Shown: positions 22,841 to 33,420 of the stretch, one piece after another
Numbering within the stretch: position 1 is the stretch's first letter
Layout: every line of letters starts with the position of its first letter
Assembly (NCBI RefSeq): GCF_027574615.1
Contig: NC_072480.1
Span: 100,450,001-100,514,000 of the forward strand
DNA: 64,000 bases
Reading direction: 5' to 3'
Source: Eptesicus fuscus
Taxonomy: Eukaryota; Chordata; Mammalia; Chiroptera; Vespertilionidae
Made by a program: the position numbers and the translations under genes
The notes under the pieces: model-generated
The model's database searches: none
What the model was told of the DNA's origin: nothing
What the model saw: only the letters and a program-made list of their open reading frames with translations

Positions 22841-23202
22841 ATAGCCTAAATAGACTGGTCTGCATTTCTGAAGTAGCACAGAGGAGTGGTACCCATTTAA
22901 TGTAAACTGTACCTCAGGGTGACCAGTCCCTTTCAGTGTCTTCCCATGGGTTTTCTCACTGCAGGCACCAGCAAGCCTGGCATCTTAAAAAATAATGGGA
23001 ATAGGAGCCATTTGGGGGAGAAGAGGAGGAGTTTCTGATGTTGACATGCACCTAGTTGATATTTTGTTTTTTGTGTTTTATTTATTTTATCTTTATTGTT
23101 ACATAGGTCCCCCTCTTTTCCCCATTGACTTCTCCCAGACCACCCCCACCCCCCGCCCCAGGCCTCCACCACCCTATTGTCTATGTCCATGGGTTATGCG
23201 TA

Positions 23203-23849
23203 TCTACACCAATAAAAGAGAAACGTGCAAATTAACCATCACTCTGCTACACCCTCCAGCCTATCAGGAGCGAGTGTGCAAATTAACCCAACAAAGATGG
23301 CGGCAGCCACGGAGCTGGAGTGAGCAGAAGGCTTGGGTTGCCCTTGGCGATGGAGGAAGCCAAGCTTCCTGCCCGCCCTGGCCGGCCCTGGCCTCCACTC
23401 AAGGCTACAAAGTTTCAAGTATAGAAGATAAATAAATCCCAGATACCTGCTTCTAGCTGGCCCTCACCTCCACTCAAGGAGGTGCTGAAAAAAAAAAAAA
23501 AAAAGCCCTTACCCAGGCTGGCCACACCCCCATGGGGTGAGGGTCCCTGCTGGGGGGCTTGGCCAGCCTGCAAACAGCCCTCAGCCCCTCACCCAGGCTG
23601 GCCAGGCACCCCAGCGGGACCCCCCCACCCTGAAGGGGCTGTGGCCAGCTTGAAAACAGCCCTCAACCCCTCACTCAGGCTGGCCACACACCCTCAGCAG
23701 GGACCCTCACCCCATGGGGGCGTGGCCAGCCTGCAAATCACCACAGGCCCCTCACCCAGGCCACCCCACGCCCCAAGGGAACCCTCACCCTGATCCGGGA
23801 CACCCTTCAGGGCAAACCAGCCAGCCCCCACCCATGCACCAGGCCTCTA
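23203..23849 (+). mobile_element. Helitron A of a head-to-tail pair
   Basis: It starts TCTACACCAATAAAAGAG after A (23202). It carries a region with AACAAAGATGGCGGCAGCC, ATGGAGGAAGCCAAGCTT and GAAGATAAATAAATCCC that recurs in the element at 61910. It ends GCACCAGGCCTCTA, lacking the usual left hairpin arm and the final G, and abuts the next Helitron directly. Confidence 0.8.
23495..23800. repeat. ~75-80-bp repeat inside Helitron A
   Basis: CTCACCCAGGCTGGCCAC-type segments alternating with GGCCAGCCTGCAAACAG recur about four times. The sister element at 61910 has roughly one unit. Confidence 0.7.
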
Positions 23850-24466
23850 TCTATACTAATAAAAGGGTAATATGCTAATTAGGCTGGAAGACCTTCCTGG
23901 AAACCTTCTGGACAGTCTTCTGGACAAAGCCATGGTGGCAGGGCCGAGGTAGAGGCTGTTAGAGGCCAAGTGGGGAGGGCAGTTGTGAGTGATCAGGCCA
24001 GGATGGGACGGCAGTTGTGGGTGATCAGGCCTTTGGGGGTGATCAGGCTGGCAGGGGGGGTAGTTGGGGGTGAGCAGACCAGCAGGGGGGTCAGTTGGGG
24101 GTGATCAGGACAGAGGGGGGAGGGGCAGTTTGTAGTGAGCATGCCAGCAGGGGGGCCGTTGGGGGCAAGCAGGCCGGCAGGGGAGGTAGTTGGGGGTGAG
24201 CAGTCCAGCGGTGGGGGCAGTTGGGGATGAGCAGGCCGGCAGGCCGAGTGGTTAGGGGCAATCAGGCAGGCAGGCAGGCAGGTGAGCAGTTAAGAGCCAG
24301 CAGTCCTGGATTGCAAGAGGGATGTCTGACTGCTGGTTTAGGCCCAATCCCTGTAAACCAGCAGTAGGACATCCTTAGAGGGGTCCCAGATTGGAGAGGG
24401 TGCAGGCCAGGATGAGGGACACCCTCCCCACCCCCCATGCACAAATTTCGTGCACCGGGCCTCTAG
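23850..24466 (+). mobile_element. Helitron B of a head-to-tail pair
   Basis: It starts TCTATACTAATAAAAGGG at 23850 and ends CACCGGGCCTCTAG before T (24467). The hairpin is TGCACAAATTTCGTGCA. The interior is rich in GGGGGTGAGCAG-type repeat units. It has no coding capacity. Confidence 0.9.
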
Positions 24467-24699
24467 TCTTCATATAAGTTCTTTGGTTGATCTCTTCCTT
24501 CCACCCACCCTTCCCCACCTTCCCTCTGAGATTCCACAGTCTGTCCCATGCTTCTGTGATTCTGGATCTACTTTCTTCATCAGTTTATTTTGTTCATTAG
24601 ATTCCACATATGAGTGAGATCATATGATACTTGTCTTTCTCTGACTGGCTTATTTCACTTAGCATAATAATTGATATTTTAAGTCTAGGTCTTTATCCA

Positions 24700-25101
24700 A
24701 CTGTTAGACAACTATATTCACTCAGTCTTGTATGAAATTTCTTTCTAATACTCATGTTACAGAAAAGGAAATCAACTGAAGTGTTATCACCTTGCTCTTA
24801 TCTAGGTCATTCTACAAACAGCTTTGAAACTCATTTATATTCCCAAAGGCACTGGGCATCCTCTGTGGCAAACACTGATGAATTTTCAATCACAAGAAAA
24901 TAAGAGGCAAAGGAGTTTACACATCTATTTTTCCTTGATATTCTAGCTATGTGTTGAGCAAAAGATGCGTATGGATGAAAGAGGAATATGAACAGGAAAA
25001 TAAATATCAGAGAAATGAGACATAAAACAAATGAAAAGCAACCTATGAAGAAAGATAGTAATTACACTTTGCAGTTTAAAGGGCATTTTTATGCAGGAAA
25101 A

Positions 25102-25147
<46 letters not shown>

Positions 25148-26655
25148 ACATACATAACTTATATGTGAGCAACATAACACAGGCCAACATATTTTTTATA
25201 TTTTTCTTAGAGTACTCAATGCTAAGTGCTATCATTGATTTCTTATCATCTATCCACGTAGGAAGCCAATAAGGCATTTTTCCTTTTGTCCTATATTCTA
25301 AGCAAGCAGGCTTTTAGGCTTATTCTTCCATTTTCTATGGAAAATTTGCTGGGCAACAAAAGGCATCTTAGTTACCTGTGAGTCTGATTGCCACCTACAG
25401 TACATTTAGTGACTGCTACAGTCTAGAGAACAGTAATTCTGAAGTAGAGAAATGTATTTTGCAGCCTAGTACCAGGCATTGTTTAGAAATATTTACCTAA
25501 TGCCTACCTATTTATAAAGTACTTCGGAAGGGACACTTTGTGTCCTAAAACAGGAGAACAGAACAGTAATTTGCGAGTTCAAGTACAGCTTTGGATTTGG
25601 ATGATCGTCCCTCTCTTTTGTGCCCCAAGGGCACCTGAAAATTATTACATCGGTTATTGTGGTTCAGTCACTGTTCTGCTTCATGTTACCTGAGAGCTAA
25701 ACTTCCATTTCTTCCCTGCAGCCCCTTATAATTTTATCAGTAATTTGAGTGCTGCTTAAAAACAGGAGAGGTTAAAAGTGTTAGTCATAATGGAAAAAAG
25801 AATTTGGTTCATATTTTCAGCATTTTCATAGGTAGCGCACACTTAAAGTTGATGTTAAAAGTCTACATTAACACCTTTATAAAAGTCGTTCAGAATGTAT
25901 TTAATGATGAGTCTACAATGTAGGTTTAAAAGTATTTGTGCACAAAAAGCTTTTAGGCAAAGTACCTGCATTTAGCATAACAGGGGACTTAGTCTCTACG
26001 TCGCTGTTTCTGACTCTTGCCTTGTTTCCCCGGTGCATTTTTCTTAGTTTCTTTGTAAGACTTATTTATCTTCTGGAAGCCATAAAAATTCAGAGTAAAG
26101 TTAGACATTAGGAGCAATGAGAGCTATAATTATGGTGACAAAACTTTCTGTTTATTTATTTAGATTAATGTGAAATTACTAACTTTCATCTACAATAACA
26201 TTTTTTAAGTTAAAAATTTATTTTTAAATATAAGAATGTAAAAGTAAACATAGAAATGTATAGATTTTATTTATGTTGACTTCAGGGAATGGGTATAAAT
26301 CTGATTGCCATGGGGAAATAAACAAAACTACCATTTGTGTATACCCAAGAAAAGCATCTCTGCTTTTAACTCTAGTAAAAATAATACTTATAGCAGATCA
26401 TGTAAGAGCTTAGTGTAATGCATAGCAGACATTGTACCTTATCGACGTCAATAAAAATACGTTCTGAAATTTTCTATAAGAAAGTCTCCATTGTAAACAA
26501 TGTATAAATTTCCTGATCAAATGTCCAAAACATGCATATAACATTGTTAAAAAGCAGAATGCATCCAAGTAAATTTGAAGATCTTATTGGCTTTATTACC
26601 ATTTATGAATTAGGCAGGTCCCCATCTAGCTGCTAGTAGTGGTTCCATCATAATG
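24700..26655. other. Gene-free unique DNA
   Basis: AT-rich, with no recognisable gene or repeat apart from the GT tract. Confidence 0.55.
25104..25145. repeat. (GT)n microsatellite
   Basis: About 21 uninterrupted GT units. Confidence 0.97.
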
Positions 26656-26659
26656 AGAC

Positions 26660-27200
26660 AGTCACTCTAGAAAGAGAGCAAACGGAAGGCCAGGCATTAT
26701 TAGCATGGTCAGCTGGGCAGCTTCACAGGAAACCACAGCCCCATCTCCCCAGGGAGCACAGGTCCATTCCATGCAGATCACTGCAGGGAGGGACCCATCA
26801 AGGGGGAGATGGACACATGCCAGTGAAGTGGAAGTGATGGAGGGAAGGTGCTTGCCTGTCAGACTCACCTGGGAAACTGCATTGGCGAGGGGGTGGACCG
26901 CATCAGACGTACAGGAGATCTTAAAGGTTAAAAACTCTCCAGACAGAGTTCCCTCCCTCCGTGTGTTCTCTTGAGCTCGTGCTCCCTCTTGCTCTCTGGC
27001 CCTGTGATCCACATTCACCCAGGTGGCACCCGGATTCCTCCACTTTCCCCCAAAAAGACATGGCCTGGCCCCAAAATAACCCTTTTCTTTCTAGTTTATT
27101 AGCTCTCTTGCCACCTTTCTCCCTATAAAAACCAGAGGCCCCAAGTGGCTTCACTCGTGCTGAAAGCCAGGAGAACAAGCCTAGATGTAATACCTTCTAT
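26660..27200 (+). repeat. LTR-like repeat, copy 2
   Basis: Longer copy of the repeat at 22517. It has CCCTATAAAAACCAGAGGCC near 27120, a TATA-like box that supports an LTR in plus orientation. No TG/CA ends or target duplication can be fixed. Confidence 0.55.
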
Positions 27201-28702
27201 GTTGTCCAACCCTTTTGCTGTAGGTGGAAGTGCAATCTGATACTATCACCAAATGTATTTTCATTATCAGCCCTCAAAAGAAATAAATCAGTCATAAATT
27301 AGTCATCATAAGTGCAGTGAGTACTAAAAATAGCAATGATTATGCTGATCTTTAAATGGAATTAGAACATATGTGAAATCTTACCTCCCATTTTTCTAAT
27401 GATACATTAAAAATATGTGTAAATTAAAATAACTATCTATGAAATGTTTTAATCAATGTTGCTGCTTCATATTGTATTTAAAATAATATTTCTTGGAGAA
27501 AACACTCAATGTTAATGTATATTAGTACCTTCTAGAGTTTAAAGTATTATCTTAAAAGTTTCACAGATAAGTCATACTTTATAGATATGAAGATATTAAA
27601 AGTTAAGGAATTAAAAGGTAAATGGGAAAATTATATACATCTAAAATAATAATTTCAATGTCAATAAATTAAAATTCAAAACAGAAATATAGTGAAATAT
27701 TTATCTTGAGTGGCATACATTAGTTTATTTTCACAAAATATAGTTATCCTTTTTGAAATGCTATTGATTATAGATTTTTGTTATTCAGCAATATCATTTT
27801 TTTAGTATGCATATTTTCACAATTCAGGGTGCTTTATTTTTTTCACTTTCCCCTTCCAAACCCCAAGAAATGTATGTGAAAAACAATTCAATGCTAATAT
27901 AACAACAAGGTTACAAATCTAAACATATATGTCAAAACAAAAAAAAGTTATAGCTCTCATAGTAACATTATATTATCAACATTATACAGCCTGTGCAATA
28001 AAATATGTATTTAGAAACATAACTGTTAATTTAAAAGACCACATACAATATATATTAAATGAAGATAAGTTAACATCCCTTGGAGAACCTTAACTTATCT
28101 AGCTTTGTGTGAGTTTGTCTTAAATTAATAGCACTTTACTTTTAGAAGTTTCCAGTGTACAGTTACAGCCACCCTATTGAGGGCTTGAGTTCTTTTGTCC
28201 TTCCTCTCTGCGCATGGATCCACTGTAAAACAGAACACAGAGGGTCGGAAATGTGTTGGGATGATATGTTTTATACTTTAGATGATGCGCCTCAGCATTT
28301 TTCCTAGGATAATGTTCCACCATTACCATATTTTATTATAGTATGATAACTCTATATCTGATAGAAAAGCAAATTAGATGGAACCATACCATCAGAGGGC
28401 CCAGATGCAAAGCTTCCCTTTTTGAATTCAAAGTAAAATATTTATGAGCTCATTTAAATAATAATGAGAACACACACAATGCCACTGTTTAAGAGTTATG
28501 CCACATAAGTAATCCTAGAGGGACTCCTCATCGCAGGAAGCCTGGCTTTCCAGCTCGGAGCGAGGCTCCATGGCACACAGTTCCAACCTGGCTCTTCAGC
28601 TGCAAAACACTGAGACAGAGCCACTTAACTTCCGACTTATAAACCTGCTTATTACACAGAACCTTCGGATATGCAGTCGTACCTCAAAATATTACATGGA
28701 TA
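27201..28702. other. Gene-free AT-rich DNA
   Basis: No gene or repeat family is recognised. The segment 28080-28260 has more mixed composition but nothing codable. Confidence 0.5.
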
Positions 28703-28834
28703 TAGGGTGTCCCAAAAAATGTATACATATACTTTGAATAATTATAAAGCCAGTGTTTATTAAAATACATTTTCTTTTCAAAATGGAGCTATCAGCTATT
28801 AAAGTGTGTACACATTTTTGGGGGAGACACCCTG
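28703..28834. mobile_element. Mariner-like MITE
   Basis: 132 bp with inverted ends TAGGGTGTCCCAAAAAATGT and, inward from the right, CAGGGTGTCTCCCCCAAAAA. TA flanks both sides. It is non-coding. Confidence 0.85.
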
Positions 28835-29006
28835 TATATGCATATATACCATTAATATTTAAATAGGTGAGTCTTATAAATCAAATCATATTAAAATTAA
28901 TTTATAACATACAGGGACTACGTTCCTAAACTCACCACATCAATCTGCAAATGTAAGCTAAATTAAATTAATGGAGAAATATATATATATATTTATTTAT
29001 TATATA

Positions 29007-29302
29007 CTAGTAGCCCATTTGCACGAAGATTCGTGCAATAGACCTTCATTCACCTGGCTACCTGCACCAGTTTTCTGCCAGCACCAGGGACCCAGGCCTT
29101 GGCTGTGGCCACCGCCTTCTGCCTTCTTTCAGGGTCCGGGCTTGGCCCCGAGGCTTTCCCGGCCTTGGGCTCGGCCGCACCCAGCGTCCCTGCAACGGTT
29201 TCCTGGTGGGCGTGGTTGATGGGCGTGGCTTGGTTGGTGGGCGTGGCTTTGGGCGTAGCGAAGGTGCGGTCAATTTGCATATTTGTCTATTATAAGGTAA
29301 GA
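29007..29302 (-). mobile_element. HeliBat Helitron, complete
   Basis: On the minus strand it begins TCTTACCTTATAATAGAC, then ATGCAAATTGACC, and ends in a TTGCACGAATCTTCGTGCAA hairpin plus CTAG. It is flanked by A (29006) and T (29303) on the plus strand. The same subfamily as 3141. Several GGGCGTGGC copies lie near 29208-29260. Confidence 0.92.
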
Positions 29303-30214
29303 TATGTGTATATATATTTACACATGCACACACACACATATCTTTGGACAACTTTTAACTAGTGAATATTTTAATTTTTAGTATTTTGAGTACTCACAGA
29401 GAATGCATAAAGTTGAAGGTAATAAAAGTCACATTTTGTTTTTCAATGGAATTAGGATTGAAGTGCTCAGATACTGTATGTTCTAGCAACTCCAGTTGAT
29501 TTAAACATAAGTATGATTACCATTTTGTGTTCCTTTCTTCTTGTCCACACTAAATAATCAGGGACATGAAAGATTGCATGTATTCACTTTTTGATAGAGT
29601 CCATAATAGCCACATGATTGAAGAAAGCCAAAGGGTAAGTTACTCTCTTCCATATGTCTTAGTTGCATTTGCTGTAAATGCTCAAAGACTTAAGAACATT
29701 CATTAAATATTGTTGCTGTTTATGCACATTACTCATGATTCTGAATGAGGTCAGAAACACAAAAGAATCAATCCAATCCTTAACTTATATTGGAAATTAA
29801 ATTATGCGATCTACTGATAGAAATGTAAGTGCATAAGCAAAAACAAACTGGGTCCTTCTTGCTACAAAAGAAACAAATAATCAGAAGGCTAAACATTGCA
29901 GCATCTGTGAGGTCTTAGTGTAGAGTCAGTACCTCCTGGCGACCCAGTAAGTGCTGCTGTATGAAAATACATGCCATATAGGTAACCAAGTGTTTTTTAC
30001 AATACTTTAACTGCTATATAAATGGTTTATTATTATATAAGTTATCCTAAACATACTCTTCAGAAACCGAGAAAATATATTTAACCAGAGTCTGTGAATA
30101 TCTTTGACTTCTTAGGTAGTAAGCATTGATGCCTCCATCACAAGTATCCCTGTACACAGGACACTTCCATGGCAGTTCCTAAGGCCAAGCTCAGGATTGT
30201 GCCTTCATTTCTCA
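29303..30214. other. Gene-free unique DNA
   Basis: Nothing recognisable beyond short TG/CA-rich patches near 29320. Confidence 0.5.
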
Positions 30215-30830
30215 CTGCTGCTGTAAAAACTTGTCTCCATCACAGCGATTTAAAGCAATGGAAATGTATTGTCATATGGTGCAGGATGTGAGAAGTCTAG
30301 AATGGGTCCCCGCCTGCATTCCTTCTAGATGTCTCATGGCAGTGGTCGGCAAACCGCGGCTCACGAGCCACATGTGGCTCTTTGGCCCCTTGAGTGTTCT
30401 AATGCCACTTCTTCAAAATAGACTCGCCCAGGACGAAAACAGACTTCTGCGCATGGGCCACGAAGTTTCCATCGCACTGTACGTGTGTGCTCACACGTGG
30501 TATTTTGTGGAAGAGCCACACTCAAGGGGCCAAAGAGCCGCATGTGGCTCGCGAGCCGCGGTTTGCCGACCACTGTCTTATGGAACAAGCAGTTCCCTGT
30601 TTTTTTCCAGGCACAGCATGGGTTTTCCATAGGCTGAGATTGGCATAGAGCAACCCCCTTGGGTAATAGCGCCCACCTGGATGATGCAGAATAATCTTCT
30701 CATGCCAAGACTCTTAATCGAATCACATCTACAACCCCTTCACCACCCCCCAATACCATGTGCAGTGACATATCCACATATTCCAAAAATTAGGATGTAG
30801 ATATCTTTGGGGAGCATTTGTCAGGAGCTT
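30215..30830. mobile_element. MaLR-like LTR, split by hAT
   Basis: CACTGCTGCTGTAAAAACTT, then CTTAATCGAATCACATCTAC and TAGGATGTAGATATCTTTGG recall the common mammalian-wide MaLR-type LTR layout. A hAT element (30340-30575) interrupts it. The class is a judgement from memory of the consensus. Confidence 0.5.
30340..30575. mobile_element. Foldback variant of the hAT family
   Basis: Both ends are copies of the same family terminus. The left CAGTGGTCGGCAAACCGCGG pairs with the right CCGCGGTTTGCCGACCACTG, giving inverted arms of about 58 bp. The middle holds GCCACTTCTTCAAAATAGAC plus about 60 bp not found in the other four copies. Octamers TCTCATGG and TCTTATGG flank it. Confidence 0.9.
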
Positions 30831-31805
30831 TTGATTCAGCTCCTGACAGGTAGAATGTGTTTCAGAAAACCTGACGGAACAGGGGAAGGTAGATTAATTT
30901 GGGGTGTCTTCTTGGTGGGCTTCTTCATATTGGTGATAATATTATTTTTTGAATTACAATTTCTAAATTATACCCATAAATTAAGCACATTGATAAAGTC
31001 CATGGACCTTGACAGACATGATGTAAAGTTGACTCAGTCTAGTCAGATTAACTGGCAGAGAAAATCAGGAATTAAATTCTCTACTTAAAATACAGATTTA
31101 AATGTTATTTTTGAAGCCTTGTTATTTTGGATATTTTCTGATAGTAATAAACGATGGTTTTTCAAAACAAAAAAAGGTTAAATCATGACCCTCACCCAGA
31201 TATAGAACGAACATGTCTTACAGATTTGAGTAACTCACTGTTAATGAGGAAACCAGACAATTTGTTATATCCAAATCAAGGAACAAATCAAAGAATCCCA
31301 CATTGATATGGAGTAAAGGAACGTTCAATGAATTACAGATGAGAATGGGACTAGCCTTGTAAACAGATGGAGGAGGAAACTAAATTGAACTCAGTAGAGA
31401 GATGCGTTTCATACCTACACATGTGAAATATTTCCATTCTTATTATCAGTTATCTACAATTTACAGAGCTGCAAAATAGCTCAGATACAATGATTATTGA
31501 GAATCAGATAAGCTGGATGCATTTGCTCTAAACAATAAATAGTTTTCCACTGGAGACACCCAATAATGTGTTTCTTGCTTATAACAAGTTTTCTATAAAA
31601 CTAAATTTAACTTCTCCTCAGTTTGTAGCTTTATGCATAGTTTATTATAGGGGTGTCCACTTTCCTCTTTAATTCTGGTATCATGAAGATTGATACACAA
31701 AGATTACTTGTTTTTAGGAACAAGGAAGAATTCAGTTCCTTGTTGGGACAACTTCATACTTACACAGAATTGAAAACCTCAGACTCCCTTTGTGAGAAGA
31801 AAGTA
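30831..31805. other. Gene-free unique DNA
   Basis: No supported gene. The frame at 30807-31088 has a hydrophobic run but no further support. Confidence 0.5.
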
Positions 31806-32232
31806 TCCCATCTAATAAAGAGGGAATATGCAAATTGACCATCACACCATTACAAAGATGGTGGCGCCCATAGCCACAAGGTGGCAGAGCCCTGTCCCCT
31901 CAGCCCCACCAGAGTCCCCCAGTCCTTTCAGCCCCCCTAGGGGGCAGCAGGCACACCCTCAGCCCCCCAGCCACCCAGGATGAGCCCAAGGCATAGGCAA
32001 GCCTCGGATGGCGGCTGCCCAGCCGCCCAGGGCAGCCCGAGGCTCAGGTAACCAGGGCTGGCCGAGGCTTCCGCTGCCGGCAGTGGCAGCAGCAGAGGTG
32101 TGATGGGGATGTCACCTTCCCCTGATCGCCAGGTCGCCTCCCGCCCCAGAGGGCTCCCGTACTGTGAGAGGGGGCAGGCCAGGCTGAGGGACCCCCCTCC
32201 AGTGCATGAATGTTCATGCACTGGGCCTCTAG
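31806..32232 (+). mobile_element. HeliBat Helitron, complete
   Basis: TCCCATCTAATAAAGAGG start after A (31805), ATGCAAATTGACC, an AAAGATGGTGGCGCCC motif, hairpin GTGCATGAATGTTCATGCAC, and CTAG end before T (32233). Confidence 0.93.
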
Positions 32233-32306
32233 TGCATTATAAAATAATGTAAAATTTGGATAATTGCTTAAATTATCTGCATAGATCATAAAAATAGTTC
32301 AGGGAT

Positions 32307-32513
32307 GCCCTGGCCTGTTTGGCTCAATTGGTTGAGCATCATCCAGTGCACCAAAAGGTCCCTGCTTTGATTCTGGTTGGGGCACATGTCTGGGTTGCAG
32401 ACTTGATCCCCAGTAGGGGGCTTGCAGGAGGCAGCTGATGTTTCACTTTCTCTCCTTCTCCCTCTCTCTCTAAAGAAAAAAACAAAAAAAAATTAATAAA
32501 AACATTTTAAAAA
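32307..32513 (+). mobile_element. Ves SINE
   Basis: GCCCTGGCCTGTTTGGCTCA head, CCCCAGTAGGGGGCTTGCAG body and an A-rich tail. It is shorter and more diverged in the 3' CT-rich part than the other copies. Confidence 0.9.
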
Positions 32514-32909
32514 CTGTTACATAGCATTACATATAATAGATGTATCATATTCGAAATACCTATGCTCATCTTTTAAAAAAGAAAAAAAAGAAGTTAGGTG
32601 TTTGTTCATTCTTCTTTAGAGATGCAAACCTTTCGAATGAAAATGCATTCCAGTGGTATACCTCCATTTTCCTCAGCCAGGAGAGCTGGGAATGTGTCTG
32701 TACTTACCAACCTACACACAGGAAGGGCCTGTGGTGTTGAAGTTACTCAGCACGGGTGTGCCAAATGGAGGACACTTCTGGCCAATGGAATTGTTTTGCA
32801 AAGAATCGATATCAGTTTCTCTTCTGATTGTCCAAACGCCATTCTGTATCATTGGAGAGGTAACCATATAGCTCACTCTGTTGGAGACTATTGTTTGAGT
32901 TTTACACAG

Positions 32910-33420
32910 TTAGGTGGCTTATTAGTTCTTCTATGACTACATAACACATTTCCACAAATTTAGCAACTTAAAGCAATCGCTATTTATTGTAGTTCCTTGT
33001 TTCATAGGTCAGCATTTTTGTAAGGGATGGATCACTGCTCAGATTCTAAGACAGGTGTTGGCCTGCTGCATTCTCCCTTGGTCTCCAGGTCCTCTTTCAA
33101 ACATACTCAGAGTGTGGCTGGATGAATTCAGTTCCTTCTTGGCCATTGACTGAGGGAGGGATGAATCACTCTCAGGTCTTCGATGGCATTTTCGGGTCTT
33201 TGCCTTGTGGCTTATCCATGGTCCAGTGAACAATACACAATGTCTGGTATTTCCAATCTCGTAGAACCCAGGTCCCAGCTGGGTCAGTCACTGAGGGTAA
33301 TCTCCACCTTAGAGTCACTGTGTCAGACCATGTAACCAGAATCACCCATTGCTGGTAAAGACATTTCTGTTCCATGAGCTTTTCCAAATAGAGTAGGAAA
33401 TTTCACAGTCAGAAGTCATG
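32910..33420. mobile_element. Possible MaLR-like LTR
   Basis: TTTCCACAAATTTAGCAACT followed by CAGATTCTAAGACAGGTGTT-type text recalls a MaLR LTR. The match is weak and ends are not defined. Confidence 0.4.

Larger units (their letters stand above)
23060..24690 (-). mobile_element. Bat L1 3' end, antisense, split by two Helitrons
   Basis: The left piece (23060-23202) reads TTTATCTTTATTGTTACATA ... CCACCCTATTGTCTATGTCC. The right piece (24467-24690) continues ATAAGTTCTTTGGTTGATCT ... CCACATATGAGTGAGATCAT. The same order is seen in other L1 pieces of the window (43262, 58545). The Helitron pair at 23203-24466 lies exactly between them. Confidence 0.82.

Noticed and set aside
22995..23435. A 146-residue plus-strand frame
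   Set aside because: It crosses from antisense L1 into a Helitron and is a chance fusion of two repeats.
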